Assembly: GCF_026343185.1 (NCBI RefSeq)
Contig: NZ_JAPEMA010000002.1
Coordinates: 372,001 to 436,000 of the forward strand
DNA from: Streptomyces sp. NBC_00091
GTDB lineage: Bacteria; Actinomycetota; Actinomycetes; Streptomycetales; Streptomycetaceae
Direction: 5' to 3'
Length of the DNA stretch: 64,000 nt
The position numbers and the translations under genes were made by a program. The notes beneath the pieces were generated by a model that saw only the letters and a program-made list of their open reading frames with translations, had not been told where the DNA came from and made no database searches. Below, piece after piece: positions 40,237 to 49,170 of the stretch (position 1 is its first letter; each line of letters begins with the position of its first letter).

Positions 40237-41703
40237 TCAGGAGATGCGCATGTTGGCCATCATGCCCATCGCGCCGTGGTCGAACAGGTGGCAGTGGTAG
40301 ACGTAGGTGCCGCGGTAGCCGGTGAAGGTGGCCTGGAGCTTGACGGTCTCGTTCGGCTTGAGGGGGACGGTGTCCTTCAGGCCGGTCTCGGGGCCGGAGG
40401 TGACCGGCTGGCCGTTGCGCTCCAGCACCCGGAACTGCACCAGGTGCATGTGGAAGTTGTGCGGGGCGATCTGGTTGACGTTCTTCACGGTCCAGATCTC
40501 GGTGGCACCGTAGGCGATCTCGGTGTCGATGCGGTCCATGTCGTACGTCTTGTCGTTGATGTACGCGCTGCCGCCCGGGGCCTCGTCCATCCGCATGTCG
40601 AAGTGCCGGGTGACGCTCGCCTCGCCCAGCGGCGGCAGGGTCCGCAGCCGCTCGGGGACCACGCTGTTGTCCTGCGCGGTGCGGGTGACCCGGAACTGGA
40701 GCACCTTGCCGACCACGTCCGCGGACTCGAAGGGCGCGATCTCGTTGTTGTGCAGCTCGATGACGGTGCCGACGGGGTAGCGGGAGAAGTCGATGACGAC
40801 GTCGGCCCGCTCGCCGGGGCTGATGGCGACCACGTTGGTGCGGTGCGGGGTGGGCAGCAGGCCGCCGTCGGTGCCGATCTGGACGAGCTCGGAGTCGTCG
40901 GCGAGGCGGAGGCCGAAGAAGCGCTGGTTGGAGGTGTTGGTGAGGCGGAAGCGGTACTTGCGGGCCGCGACCTCGAAGAACGGCCAGGACTTGCCGTTGG
41001 CGAGGATGACGTTGCGCTTCATGAAGTCACCCATCTGGTAGATGAGTTCACCGCTCTCCAGGAAGCGGGCGTCGCGCAGCGAGACCGGGACGTCGTACTG
41101 GCCGGAGGGCAGGCCCAGGCGGCGCTCGATGTTGTCGGTGAGGAGGTAAGTGCCCGTCATGCCGCGGAAGACGTTCTCCGACTCCATGTGGTGGGCGTGG
41201 TCGTGGAACCACAGGTTCGCGTGCGGCTGGGTGTTGGGGTACGTGTACGTCTTGGTGCCGCCGCCGGCCGCGATGAGGTCCATCGGGGAGCCGTCGCTGT
41301 CCTGCGGGACGTGGGCGCCGTGGAGGTGGATCGAGGTGGGGACCGCGAGGGAGTTGGTCTGCTTGATCACGACGCGCCGGCCCGACTCGGCCTTGATGAC
41401 GGGGCCGGGGAAGGAGCCGTTGAAGGTGCGCAGCGGGGTCTTCAGGCCCGGCACGATCTCCTTGGTGGCTTCCTTCAGGGTCATGCGGTAGTAGCTGGTG
41501 CTGCCCGTGTTCAGGTAGGGCTGGAGTACCGGGGCCAGCGGCATCTTCTGCGCGAACTTGGTTATGCCGGCCGCGTCGAGTTCGGCCGCGGTGGTGCGGG
41601 GGCCGGCCGTGGCGGCGTTCACGACGGGCAGCAGCATGCCGCCGGTGCCGACGATGCTGGTGGCGGCGACGCCTGCCCGGAGTGCGGTCCGTCGAGTGAT
41701 CAC
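40237..41703 (-). CDS. Tat-exported multicopper oxidase
   Basis: A 488-residue multicopper oxidase with a Tat signal (TRRTALRAGVAAT). All four copper-binding segments are present: HLHGAH, WFHDHAHH, HNFHMHL and HCHLFDHGAMGMM, the last with the type-1 copper Cys and Met. The three-cupredoxin length and sequence resemble CotA/bilirubin oxidase/phenoxazinone synthase-like enzymes, which couple one-electron oxidation of phenols, metals or bilirubin to reduction of O2 to water. A GTG start with GGGGGAAC upstream. It is divergent from the ADP-ribosylglycohydrolase-like gene. Confidence 0.92.
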   Translation of the reverse strand: MITRRTALRAGVAATSIVGTGGMLLPVVNAATAGPRTTAAELDAAGITKFAQKMPLAPVLQPYLNTGSTSYYRMTLKEATKEIVPGLKTPLRTFNGSFPGPVIKAESGRRVVIKQTNSLAVPTSIHLHGAHVPQDSDGSPMDLIAAGGGTKTYTYPNTQPHANLWFHDHAHHMESENVFRGMTGTYLLTDNIERRLGLPSGQYDVPVSLRDARFLESGELIYQMGDFMKRNVILANGKSWPFFEVAARKYRFRLTNTSNQRFFGLRLADDSELVQIGTDGGLLPTPHRTNVVAISPGERADVVIDFSRYPVGTVIELHNNEIAPFESADVVGKVLQFRVTRTAQDNSVVPERLRTLPPLGEASVTRHFDMRMDEAPGGSAYINDKTYDMDRIDTEIAYGATEIWTVKNVNQIAPHNFHMHLVQFRVLERNGQPVTSGPETGLKDTVPLKPNETVKLQATFTGYRGTYVYHCHLFDHGAMGMMANMRIS

Positions 41704-41898
41704 TGTTCCCCCGTGGGTCTGGCCCGGCGCCTCGTGTGCCGGTCGGAAATGGCGCAAGCCTGCGCGGTGGTGGACGACGGCAAGCCTGTTCGAGTGCGAT
41801 CGTGCGGCGCTGGTGCGGCTGTGGAGGCGGGGTGAGGCTGCTGGGAACGGGCTGCGTACGATGCCCGGTGATGTCGACGCGAACGGGGGCCGGGCGCC

Positions 41899-43005
41899 AT
41901 GGGTGAGCTGACGGAGCACCAGGAGAAGGCGCTGAGGGAGAGGACGGAGTCGGGGGCCCGCGGGCTGCTGCTCGGTCTGGCACTCGGAGAGACCCTCGGC
42001 GCGGTGGGGGCGGCGCCCGCGCCGGCGGGGACCCTGCGGGCGGGAGTCTGCACCCAGCTGGCCTGCTTCACCGTGGAGGGTTCCGTACGGGCCATGGTGC
42101 GCGGGAGCCACAAGGGCATCTGCCATCCCCCGTCGGTGCTGTGGCACGCGTACTGCCGCTGGTCGTACCTCCAGGGCCTCGAGCGCGAACGCGTGCGCGA
42201 ACGCTGGGATCCCTCCGGTACCAAGCCGTGGCCGGACGGCTGGCTCGCCGGGGTGCCCGCGCTGGCGGAGCGGCGCGGCAGTGCGCCGGCCACGGTGGCG
42301 GTCCTTTCGGGGCTGAGGCAGGGCACGTTCGAGGAGCCGGCGAACGGCAGCCGGGGCTGGCACGCCGTGGGCCGGACGCTGCCGCTGGCGCTCCTCGGCT
42401 CGGCCCGGTCGCCGCGGTACGCGCGGTTCTGGGGCGACCGGGCCCGCGAGGTGGCGGCGCTGACCCACGGGGACGCCGGGGCGCAGTGGGCGGCGGCGTG
42501 CGCGACCGTGCTGGGCGGGCACTGCCTGGCCGGGGATTCGGTCCGCGGGGCCGCCGAGAGCGCGCTGGCGGCGCTGGGCGGCGCGGATGGTCTGCCGGGG
42601 GCGGAGCCGGGCCGGCTGGCCGGAGCGCTCGGCGAGGCCGTCGGCCACCCGGCGCAGCCGGCCCGGCTGGCGCGGCTCGCGCCGGACCCGACGGCCTGGG
42701 CGGCCCTGCTCGGGGGCCTGTACGCGGCGGCCTCGTTCCCGGGGCGCGGGGAGGTGGCGCAGGCCCTGCGGTTCGCGGCGACGGCACCCGACGGGGAGTC
42801 GGTCGCCTGCGTGGCGGGGGCGCTGCTGGGGGCGGTGCACGGTGCGCAGGCGCTGCCGGTGGAGCTGGTGAGCCGGCACGAGCTGGCCTGGGTCCTGGAC
42901 ACCCTCGCCCGGGACGTGCTCGCCGAGGTCACGGATTCCCCGGGAGGCAGTGAGTACGTGGCGGGCCGGGACCCGTACTGGCTGGGCCGTTACCCCGGCT
43001 GGTGA
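41899..43005 (+). CDS. ADP-ribosylglycohydrolase-like protein, site altered
   Basis: A 368-residue protein of the ADP-ribosylglycohydrolase (DraG-like) fold: an N-terminal GLLLGLALGETLG where functional members have GDxLG, a THGDAGAQW segment, and a C-terminal GESVACVAGALLGAVHG where the family has a GGDTDT metal-binding motif followed by AGALLGA. The acidic magnesium ligands are thus largely replaced. It may still bind ADP-ribose or a protein but is unlikely to be a classical hydrolase. There is no signal peptide. A single gene. Confidence 0.75.
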   Translation: MGELTEHQEKALRERTESGARGLLLGLALGETLGAVGAAPAPAGTLRAGVCTQLACFTVEGSVRAMVRGSHKGICHPPSVLWHAYCRWSYLQGLERERVRERWDPSGTKPWPDGWLAGVPALAERRGSAPATVAVLSGLRQGTFEEPANGSRGWHAVGRTLPLALLGSARSPRYARFWGDRAREVAALTHGDAGAQWAAACATVLGGHCLAGDSVRGAAESALAALGGADGLPGAEPGRLAGALGEAVGHPAQPARLARLAPDPTAWAALLGGLYAAASFPGRGEVAQALRFAATAPDGESVACVAGALLGAVHGAQALPVELVSRHELAWVLDTLARDVLAEVTDSPGGSEYVAGRDPYWLGRYPGW

Positions 43006-43165
43006 GGAGGCGTTGGGCCGTGTGGGCGGCTGTTCGGGGCGTCCGGCGCGGCAGGGGCGATCAGGTCCCCTCCATGGCTCCGCAGCCGGGGATATTGGAT
43101 GAATAGCGCCGCGTACGCGCTCTGCCAGGCTTCTTGACGCTTCATCACACTGGAGGCAATGCGTG

Positions 43166-45073
43166 ATGCGCACACGGTCCGTTCTGGTGGCCACCGCCCT
43201 GCTCACGACGCTGTTGCACACGGCGGACGGGGCGGCTGCCGCGAGCGGGCACCCTTCCGTTGACGGGCAGGCGTCCTACGACGGGCAGGCGGGGCACGAC
43301 CTGGCCCTGTACGGGATCAAGGGCTCGGGGAGCACGGGACGCGCGGGGGCCCAGGAGTTCACCACCGACGACGACCGGCTCTCGCGGGTCGCGCTGTTCC
43401 TCAGCAGCGCCGCGGCCACCGGGAAGCTGACCGTGCAGGTGCGTACCGCCCGGGACGACGCCGGCTCAGCCGTCGCCGCGGCCACGGTCGACCTGGCCCG
43501 GCTGGGCGGGCCGGGCGCGGGCTGGGTGGAGGTCCCGCTGACGGCCGGGCTGCGGCCCGGTGCCCGGTACTACCTCTTCGCCCAGGCCACCACCTCCGAG
43601 GACAGGGCGGTCACCTGGCACGGCACCCGGGCCGCCGCGGCCGGGTCCCGGCCGGGCGCGCAGTACGACCAGGACCGGGGCGGGTGGCAGGCGGGCACGG
43701 GGCGGCTCGCGTTCTTCGTGAACCCGGCCGGCTCCGAGCGGTGCGGGGAGACCGAGGCCTGCTACGTCCCGGCCTCGATGAAGCCCGCCCGGACGGCGGG
43801 CCTGCTGTCCAACGGGCGCACGGTGGAGGCCGTCGACCCGCCCTTCGCCGTGGGCGCCCGCTACGTCGAGGGCAGCAACGTCCTGGTGCTGCCCTCCGGC
43901 CGCTGGCGCTACCTGCCCGAGGGCGCGGCGGCGTCCCGGGTGGTCGAGGCCGAGGACCCGGGCGCCGTGGCGCAGATCGCCGAGTCCCGGCGCTGGCTGG
44001 CCCGGGGCCTGGTCCCGGGGGCGGCAGGGGTCCGGCGCGAGAGCGCGGAGCGGGCGCTGCTGTCGATGCGGGCGCTGCTGCGGCCGAACGGGGCGCTGGC
44101 CGCGGCCTGGTATCCGTTCTGGGACTTCTCCTGGCCGCGCGACTCCGCCTTCGCGGCGGCCGCGTTCGCGCACACCGGCCACGACGAGGAGGCGTACCGG
44201 ATCCTGCGCTACAACGCACGGACGCAGCGGCCGGACGGCACCTGGGAGGCCCGTACCAAGCTCGACGGCTCGGGGCCGCCGGACACCCGGCAGTGGCAGC
44301 TCGACGCGAACGGCTGGGTGCCCTGGGCCACCTGGCAGTGGTACCAGACGGCGCCCCGGGCGGACCGGGCGGAGCGGCTGCGCGCGCTGTACCCGGCGAT
44401 CGTGAAGGCGGCCGACTACGCGGCGTCCTCCCTGGACGGCGAGGGGCTGCCGCCGGCCTCCCCCGACTACTGGGAGCTGCCGACGACCACCGTCAACATC
44501 GGGACGGCCGCGCCGCTGCTGTCCGGGCTGCGGGCCGCCGCCGACCTGGCCTCCGGGCTCGGCCAGGAGGGGGACGCGGCGCGCTGGACGCTGGCGGCGG
44601 GGCGGCTGGAGGCGGGCATCGCCCGGCGGTTCGCGCCGCTCGGCTACCAGCGCACCGTCGACGGGCTGCACGGCCACGACAGCGCGGCCGCGTTCATGGC
44701 GCCCCCGTTCAACGCGGCTCCCGCCGATCTGCCCCGGGCGCTCGACGACACCTACCGGGCCCTGCTGCGCCCCAACGGCGGGCTGGTGCCGGGCAGTGAC
44801 CCCGACACGCGGTGGGGGAACATCACCTGGACGGCGAGCACCTCCTTCTTCGCGCTGGCCTGGTCCGGGACGGGCGAGCGGGAGAAGGGCGCGGCCGTGC
44901 TCGACTGGGTGCTCGCCCAGCGCAACGTCCTGGGCGAGCTCCCCGAGACGGTGGACGCGCAGGGGCTCCCGAAGGCCGTCGTGCCCCTCGGCTGGACCGA
45001 CGCGCTGGTCCTCCTGGCCCTCGTCCAGCAGGAGGGCACTCCCCTGCCCACGCCGCCCGCTCCCCGTACTTGA
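43166..45073 (+). CDS. Secreted GH15-like glycoside hydrolase
   Basis: A 635-residue exported protein. After the signal peptide (VLVATALLTTLLHTADGAAAA) comes a beta-rich domain of about 200 residues. An (alpha/alpha)6-barrel like glucoamylase/glucodextranase (GH15) follows from about residue 290: WYPFWDFSWPRDSAFAAAAF, ARTQRPDGTWEAR, DANGWVPWATWQWYQ and SPDYWELPTTTVN, whose Glu matches the general-acid position. It probably releases glucose or another sugar from extracellular oligosaccharides. ATG 43166 is preceded by GGAGG; the GTG at 43163 is directly before it. Confidence 0.8.
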   Translation: MRTRSVLVATALLTTLLHTADGAAAASGHPSVDGQASYDGQAGHDLALYGIKGSGSTGRAGAQEFTTDDDRLSRVALFLSSAAATGKLTVQVRTARDDAGSAVAAATVDLARLGGPGAGWVEVPLTAGLRPGARYYLFAQATTSEDRAVTWHGTRAAAAGSRPGAQYDQDRGGWQAGTGRLAFFVNPAGSERCGETEACYVPASMKPARTAGLLSNGRTVEAVDPPFAVGARYVEGSNVLVLPSGRWRYLPEGAAASRVVEAEDPGAVAQIAESRRWLARGLVPGAAGVRRESAERALLSMRALLRPNGALAAAWYPFWDFSWPRDSAFAAAAFAHTGHDEEAYRILRYNARTQRPDGTWEARTKLDGSGPPDTRQWQLDANGWVPWATWQWYQTAPRADRAERLRALYPAIVKAADYAASSLDGEGLPPASPDYWELPTTTVNIGTAAPLLSGLRAAADLASGLGQEGDAARWTLAAGRLEAGIARRFAPLGYQRTVDGLHGHDSAAAFMAPPFNAAPADLPRALDDTYRALLRPNGGLVPGSDPDTRWGNITWTASTSFFALAWSGTGEREKGAAVLDWVLAQRNVLGELPETVDAQGLPKAVVPLGWTDALVLLALVQQEGTPLPTPPAPRT

Positions 45074-45105
45074 CCTACGGGTACACAATGATGTTGAGTA
45101 CCCGT
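45070..45105 (+). promoter_or_regulatory. Promoter and operator of the second tetR
   Basis: TTGACC (45070-45075) and TTGAGT (45094-45099), 18 bases apart, place the transcript start at or next to the ATG at 45107, with no ribosome site, so the mRNA is probably leaderless. A perfect 8-bp inverted repeat ACGGGTAC (45077-45084) and GTACCCGT (45098-45105) spaced by 13 bases fills the promoter and is the likely autorepression operator. Confidence 0.6.
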
Positions 45106-45106
45106 C

Positions 45107-45685
45107 ATGGGAAGGCCGAAGCAGTTCGATCCGGAAACCGCCGTCGAGCAGGCCATGCAGGTGTTCTGGCGCCAGGGGTACGCCGCCACCACGCCGCAGG
45201 ACCTGGTCGACGCGCTCGGCATCGGCAAGGGCAGCCTCTACAACGCCTTCGGCAGTAAGCACGCCCTGTTCGAGCTGGCGCTGCGCCGGTACCGCGACAA
45301 GCAGGCACAGGCCCTGGTCGAACTCCTCGGCGGGGACGGCCCCGCGAAGGAGCGGCTGCGCGGGGCGCTGCGGCTGCTCACCGAGATGGACCTCACCGAT
45401 CCCGACCGGCGCGGCTGCATGGGGATCAACACCGCCGCCGAGCTGGCGGGGGCGGACGCGGTGGCCTCCGAACTGGTGCGGCGCATGTTCGACCGCACGG
45501 AGGAGGCCTTCCGGGCGCTGGTCGAGGAGGGCCAGCGGAGCGGGGAGATCGCGCCCGGGCGGGACGCGCGCGCCGTCGCGAGCATGCTGCTGAGCACCCT
45601 CATCGGACTGCGGCTGCTCGGGCGCCTCGCCGAGGGGCCCGAACGGCTCGACCGGGTGGTCGACGCGACCCTCGACTCCCTCTGA
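45107..45685 (+). CDS. TetR-family regulator
   Basis: A 192-residue TetR regulator. The helix-turn-helix is at about residues 9-52 (ETAVEQAMQVFWRQGYAA, then LVDALGIGKGSLYNAFG), and a C-terminal ligand domain of the TetR_C type has INTAAELAGAD. It is closely similar in layout to the TetR at 31802. It lies 90 bases upstream of an SDR gene on the same strand, probably controlling it. The intergenic ACGGG-TGGT-CCCGT at 45719-45732 may be the second operator. Confidence 0.87.
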   Translation: MGRPKQFDPETAVEQAMQVFWRQGYAATTPQDLVDALGIGKGSLYNAFGSKHALFELALRRYRDKQAQALVELLGGDGPAKERLRGALRLLTEMDLTDPDRRGCMGINTAAELAGADAVASELVRRMFDRTEEAFRALVEEGQRSGEIAPGRDARAVASMLLSTLIGLRLLGRLAEGPERLDRVVDATLDSL

Positions 45686-45718
45686 TCCGGACCATTCCGA
45701 CAGGGCCACCACTGCACC

Positions 45719-45732
45719 ACGGGTGGTCCCGT
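45719..45732. promoter_or_regulatory. Possible second TetR site before SDR
   Basis: ACGGG-TGGT-CCCGT, a 5-bp inverted repeat, lies between the tetR and SDR genes. It shares its ACGGG/CCCGT ends with the operator in front of tetR at 45077-45105, though with much shorter spacing. Tentative. Confidence 0.35.
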
Positions 45733-45775
45733 CATGCCCATATTTTGTACCTGTAGCTCAAGAACTGGGGAACTC

Positions 45776-46561
45776 ATGAAGCTCGGACTGCACTCCAAGA
45801 CCGCGATCGTCACCGGCGCCGGCCGGGGCATCGGCCTCGCCACCGTGCGCGCCCTGCTGGAGGAGGGCGTCCGCGTCCTCGGCGCCGCCCGTACCATCAC
45901 CCCCGAACTCGCCGCCTCCGGCGCCGTCCCCGTCTCGGCGGACCTCACCACGCCCGCCGGCGTGGCCGCGCTCGTGGAGGCCGCCGACGCGGAACTCGGC
46001 GGCGTCGACCTGCTGGTCAACAACGTGGGCGGCGGCCCCGACACCGGGCGGCTCACCGGCTTCCTCGACACGGACGACGCCCAGTGGGCCGGCTACCTGG
46101 ACGTCAACCTGTACAGCACGGTGCGCGTGACCCGGGCGGTGCTGCCCGGCCTGCTCGAGCGCCGCGGCGCGATCGTCAACGTCTCCTCCGTCAACTCCCG
46201 CCTCCCCGCCTCCGGCCCGGTGGCCTACAGCGCGGCCAAGGCGGCGCTCACCGCGCTCGGCAAGTCGCTCGCGGAGGAGTTCGGCCCGCGCGGGGTGCGG
46301 GTCAACACCGTCTCGCCCGGGGTGGTCCGTACCGCGATCTGGGAGGACCCGGAGGGCTTCGGCGGCAAGGTGGCGCAGGCCGCCGGCGTCGACCACGCCG
46401 CCTTCCTGAAGGGGATCCCGGAGGCCTTCCGGATCACCACCGGGCGGATCACCGAGCCGCAGGAGGTGGCCTCGCTGATCGTGTTCCTGCTCTCGGAGGC
46501 CGCCGCCAACATCACGGGCGCGGACTACGTCGTCGACGGCGGCACGCTGAAGACGGTCTGA
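45776..46561 (+). CDS. Short-chain dehydrogenase/reductase
   Basis: A 261-residue SDR. TGAGRGIGLA near residue 13 binds NAD(P), NNVGGG replaces the usual NNAG, VNVSSVNS has the catalytic Ser and AYSAAKAAL the Tyr-x-x-x-Lys pair. The end NITGADYVVDGGTLKTV is typical. The substrate is unknown. ATG 45776 is preceded by GGGGAA. It is downstream of a TetR gene, repeating the SDR/TetR arrangement of 30.9-32.4 kb, but with the genes in transcript order. Confidence 0.9.
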   Translation: MKLGLHSKTAIVTGAGRGIGLATVRALLEEGVRVLGAARTITPELAASGAVPVSADLTTPAGVAALVEAADAELGGVDLLVNNVGGGPDTGRLTGFLDTDDAQWAGYLDVNLYSTVRVTRAVLPGLLERRGAIVNVSSVNSRLPASGPVAYSAAKAALTALGKSLAEEFGPRGVRVNTVSPGVVRTAIWEDPEGFGGKVAQAAGVDHAAFLKGIPEAFRITTGRITEPQEVASLIVFLLSEAAANITGADYVVDGGTLKTV

Positions 46562-46580
46562 CGGCCCCGCACGGCAAAGA

Positions 46581-46611
46581 GCCGGGCCCGGGACGAGGTC
46601 CCGGGCCCGGC
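46581..46611. terminator. Perfect 14-bp bidirectional terminator
   Basis: GCCGGGCCCGGGAC (46581-46594) and its reverse complement (46598-46611) are separated by a 3-base loop. It sits between the convergent SDR and small secreted protein genes. Confidence 0.85.
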
Positions 46612-46630
46612 AGGAGGGGCTGCCCTCCGT

Positions 46631-46888
46631 TTACTTGGTGGTGTAGTGGAGCCACCACTCGTGCGGCGCCTCCTGCTTGCACACGTAGGACTTGTAGTGG
46701 CCCTTCTTCCCGGCGGCCTCACAGGAGGACTTGCTGGGGTAGGGGCCCTTCTTGCCCTTGGCCCGGTGCTCCTGCACCGACACGGCGGTGATGTCGTGCT
46801 GCGGGGCGGCCAGCGCCGCCGGTCCGGCCATGATCAGGCCGGCGGTGACCAGAGCCAGCGGAGCGATCCGTGCGATCTTTGCGTACAT
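46631..46888 (-). CDS. Small cationic secreted protein
   Basis: An 85-residue protein with a signal peptide (LALVTAGLIMAGPAALA) and a mature part of about 57 residues rich in Lys, with two Cys (SSCEAAG and YVCKQEA) that could form one disulfide, ending in an aromatic HEWWLHYTTK. It recalls small secreted stress or antimicrobial-like proteins of Streptomyces but matches no family I can name. It ends before a strong terminator. The ATG has a GGAAAGAGGAA site upstream. Confidence 0.75.
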   Translation of the reverse strand: MYAKIARIAPLALVTAGLIMAGPAALAAPQHDITAVSVQEHRAKGKKGPYPSKSSCEAAGKKGHYKSYVCKQEAPHEWWLHYTTK

Positions 46889-46939
46889 GATGGGTTCCTC
46901 TTTCCGGGTTCCTCCGATGCCCGTCCGGGCTTCGGACCA

Positions 46940-49045
46940 TCAACGTACGAAGCCCCCGGTCCCGGGCACATGGTCCCCAGGTCCCGGTCCGGTCCCGGCC
47001 GTACGCGGGAGCACCGCCCTGACCACCGTCCCGGTCCCCGTGCTGACCAGGGCGAAGGTGCCGCCCAGCTCCTCGGCGCGCTCGGCCATCGAGCGCAGGC
47101 CCACCCCGCCGTCGGCGGGCACCCCCTCGGGGACGCCCTCGCCGTCGTCCCTGACCTCCACCGTCACCGCCTCGGGGGTCAGCACCACCGCCGCGTGGGC
47201 GTGAGCGGCACGCGCGTGGCGGACCACGTTGTTCAGGGCCTCCGCCGCGATCCGGTACAGGGCCACCTCCACGGCGGCCGGGAGCCCGGGGAAGGGCTCG
47301 GGGGCGAGGCTGACGGTGATCCGCAGGGTGCGGCCCAGGTGCTCGGCGAGCTGGCGCAGGGCGCGGGGCAGGTCGGCGCCGTCCAGGGCGGCGGGGGCCA
47401 GACCGCCGGTGATGTGGCGCAGTTCGTCGATGGCCTGGCCGATGCCGCCGGAGACGGTGGCCAGCGAGGCCGTGGCCCTGGTGCCGGGCGGTATGGCCGC
47501 GCGGGCGGCGTCCACCTGGAGGCGCAGCCCGGACAGGGCCGGCCCGAGGCCGTCGTGCAGGTCGTGGCGCAGCCGGCGCCGCTCCTCCTCGCGGGCCAGG
47601 ACGATCTGTTCGCGGCTCGTCTGGAGTTCCTCGTAGAGCTGGAGGGAGGCGATGGCGGGCGCGCTGTGGTCGGCGAGGATCCGTACGGCCTCGCGGTCCT
47701 GCTGGTCCAGGGCGAGTTCGCCCGCGCGCGGCGGGACGTAGAGGTGGCCGATGGCGTTGTCCCGGTGGACCAGGGGGAAGGCCTCGTCGAGGGCGCCCGG
47801 GCTGCCCAGGCGGGCCAGTTCGCGCTCCCCGTGCCGGGTGTGGATCACCAGGCGGGCGGCCGGCAGCCGCAGGGTGTGCACGACCGTGTCGCACAGCAGG
47901 CGGGGCATGTCACCGGGGTCGAGGGCATGGCTGAGCCGGTCGGCGAGGGCGCGCACCGCCTGGTAGGGCTGGGCGCGTTCGCCGTAGTAGTAGCGGTCGA
48001 CCAGCCGGGCGGTCCAGCGCGCGGTGGGCCGCAGCAGGGCGCCGACCAGCAGGGTGAGGCAGGCCATCAGCGCGGACTCGGGGGTCAGCGAGCCCGGCGC
48101 GAAGTAGTCGAGGACGAAGGCGCCGCCCGCGTAGGCCATGAACAGCGCGAAGGTCAGGACGAAGGCGGTCAGGATGCGCCGCCCCGCCCGGTCCAGGGCC
48201 CAGGTGCGCTCCCGGATGTGGACGTAGCCCACGGTCGCCGGCCAGGAAGCGGCGGCCAGGTAGACGATGACGACCTCGAAGCCCATGGGCGGGTCGCCGT
48301 ACTGGTTGACGGCGATCACCGCGATCCACAGCAGGTACGGCACCGCCAGGATCGCGTAGGGGCGGTCGGACTTCTGGGTGCGGGGCCAGCGGATGACCAT
48401 GATGAGGATGCCGACGCCCGCGATGACCGGCGGGACCCAGCGCGAGGCGGTGTCCATCCACGGCGTGAGCAGGCGCTCCACGTCGGCCCATCCGCCGCCC
48501 GCGATGGGGGTGGGGACCCCGTAGTAGACGAAGCCGGGGCGGGTGAAGACGTAGTACTGCTGGGCGGCGCTGAAGACGGCGGTGAACGCCACGTACGGCA
48601 GGCCCCACCTGCGGGGGAACCGGCCGGTGGGGAGCCACAGCGGCATGGGATAGATGATGATGTTGATCAGGGTGAACGCGACCATCACCAGGATGAACAC
48701 GGCGGTGAGCACGCCCGGTCCGGCTCCGTGCACCACGGCGGTCTGCGGCACCACCTGGGCCAGGGTCAGGGCGCAGCCGCAGCACAGCATGAGCGTGCCG
48801 AGGACGCGTGCGGTCCGGCGGGCGGCGAAGACCATGCCGGTGAGGGCGATGCCGAGGCCGACGAGCACGTGGTCGGCGGCGAGGTGGAGGCGGACGGCGC
48901 TCAGGGCGGGGTGGCCCAGGTGGGTGAGGGTGACCACGCCCCAGGTGAGGGCGGCGAGCATGGTGAGGACGCAGACGGCGTACGCGGGCAGCATCTCCGG
49001 CCCCGAGCGGGGCGTGCTCGCCGTGGTCCGGTTCACTGTGCTCAT
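46940..49045 (-). CDS. NarL-type sensor histidine kinase
   Basis: A 701-residue kinase. There are about eight membrane helices over residues 20-330 and a GAF-like region at about 380-470. The HisKA_3 dimerisation helix follows, with the phosphorylated His in RRRLRHDLHDGLGPALSG (about residue 500). The ATPase domain has EALNNVVRHA, VRDDGEGVP and GGVGLRSMAERAEELGG. It should sense a membrane or redox signal and phosphorylate the neighbouring response regulator. It follows that gene by 125 bases on the same strand. The signal is unknown. Confidence 0.92.
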   Translation of the reverse strand: MSTVNRTTASTPRSGPEMLPAYAVCVLTMLAALTWGVVTLTHLGHPALSAVRLHLAADHVLVGLGIALTGMVFAARRTARVLGTLMLCCGCALTLAQVVPQTAVVHGAGPGVLTAVFILVMVAFTLINIIIYPMPLWLPTGRFPRRWGLPYVAFTAVFSAAQQYYVFTRPGFVYYGVPTPIAGGGWADVERLLTPWMDTASRWVPPVIAGVGILIMVIRWPRTQKSDRPYAILAVPYLLWIAVIAVNQYGDPPMGFEVVIVYLAAASWPATVGYVHIRERTWALDRAGRRILTAFVLTFALFMAYAGGAFVLDYFAPGSLTPESALMACLTLLVGALLRPTARWTARLVDRYYYGERAQPYQAVRALADRLSHALDPGDMPRLLCDTVVHTLRLPAARLVIHTRHGERELARLGSPGALDEAFPLVHRDNAIGHLYVPPRAGELALDQQDREAVRILADHSAPAIASLQLYEELQTSREQIVLAREEERRRLRHDLHDGLGPALSGLRLQVDAARAAIPPGTRATASLATVSGGIGQAIDELRHITGGLAPAALDGADLPRALRQLAEHLGRTLRITVSLAPEPFPGLPAAVEVALYRIAAEALNNVVRHARAAHAHAAVVLTPEAVTVEVRDDGEGVPEGVPADGGVGLRSMAERAEELGGTFALVSTGTGTVVRAVLPRTAGTGPGPGDHVPGTGGFVR

Positions 49046-49170
49046 GTCGGCCTCCCCGGCCGCTCGGGGCGTTGGTTTCCAGCCTGGCGCGCCCCCGGTC
49101 CCGGGCGCATGGGGCGGGTGCCCCGGTTCCCGGTCCGCCGGGACGGCGGCCCCGGGGGGGCGGGCGGGCG

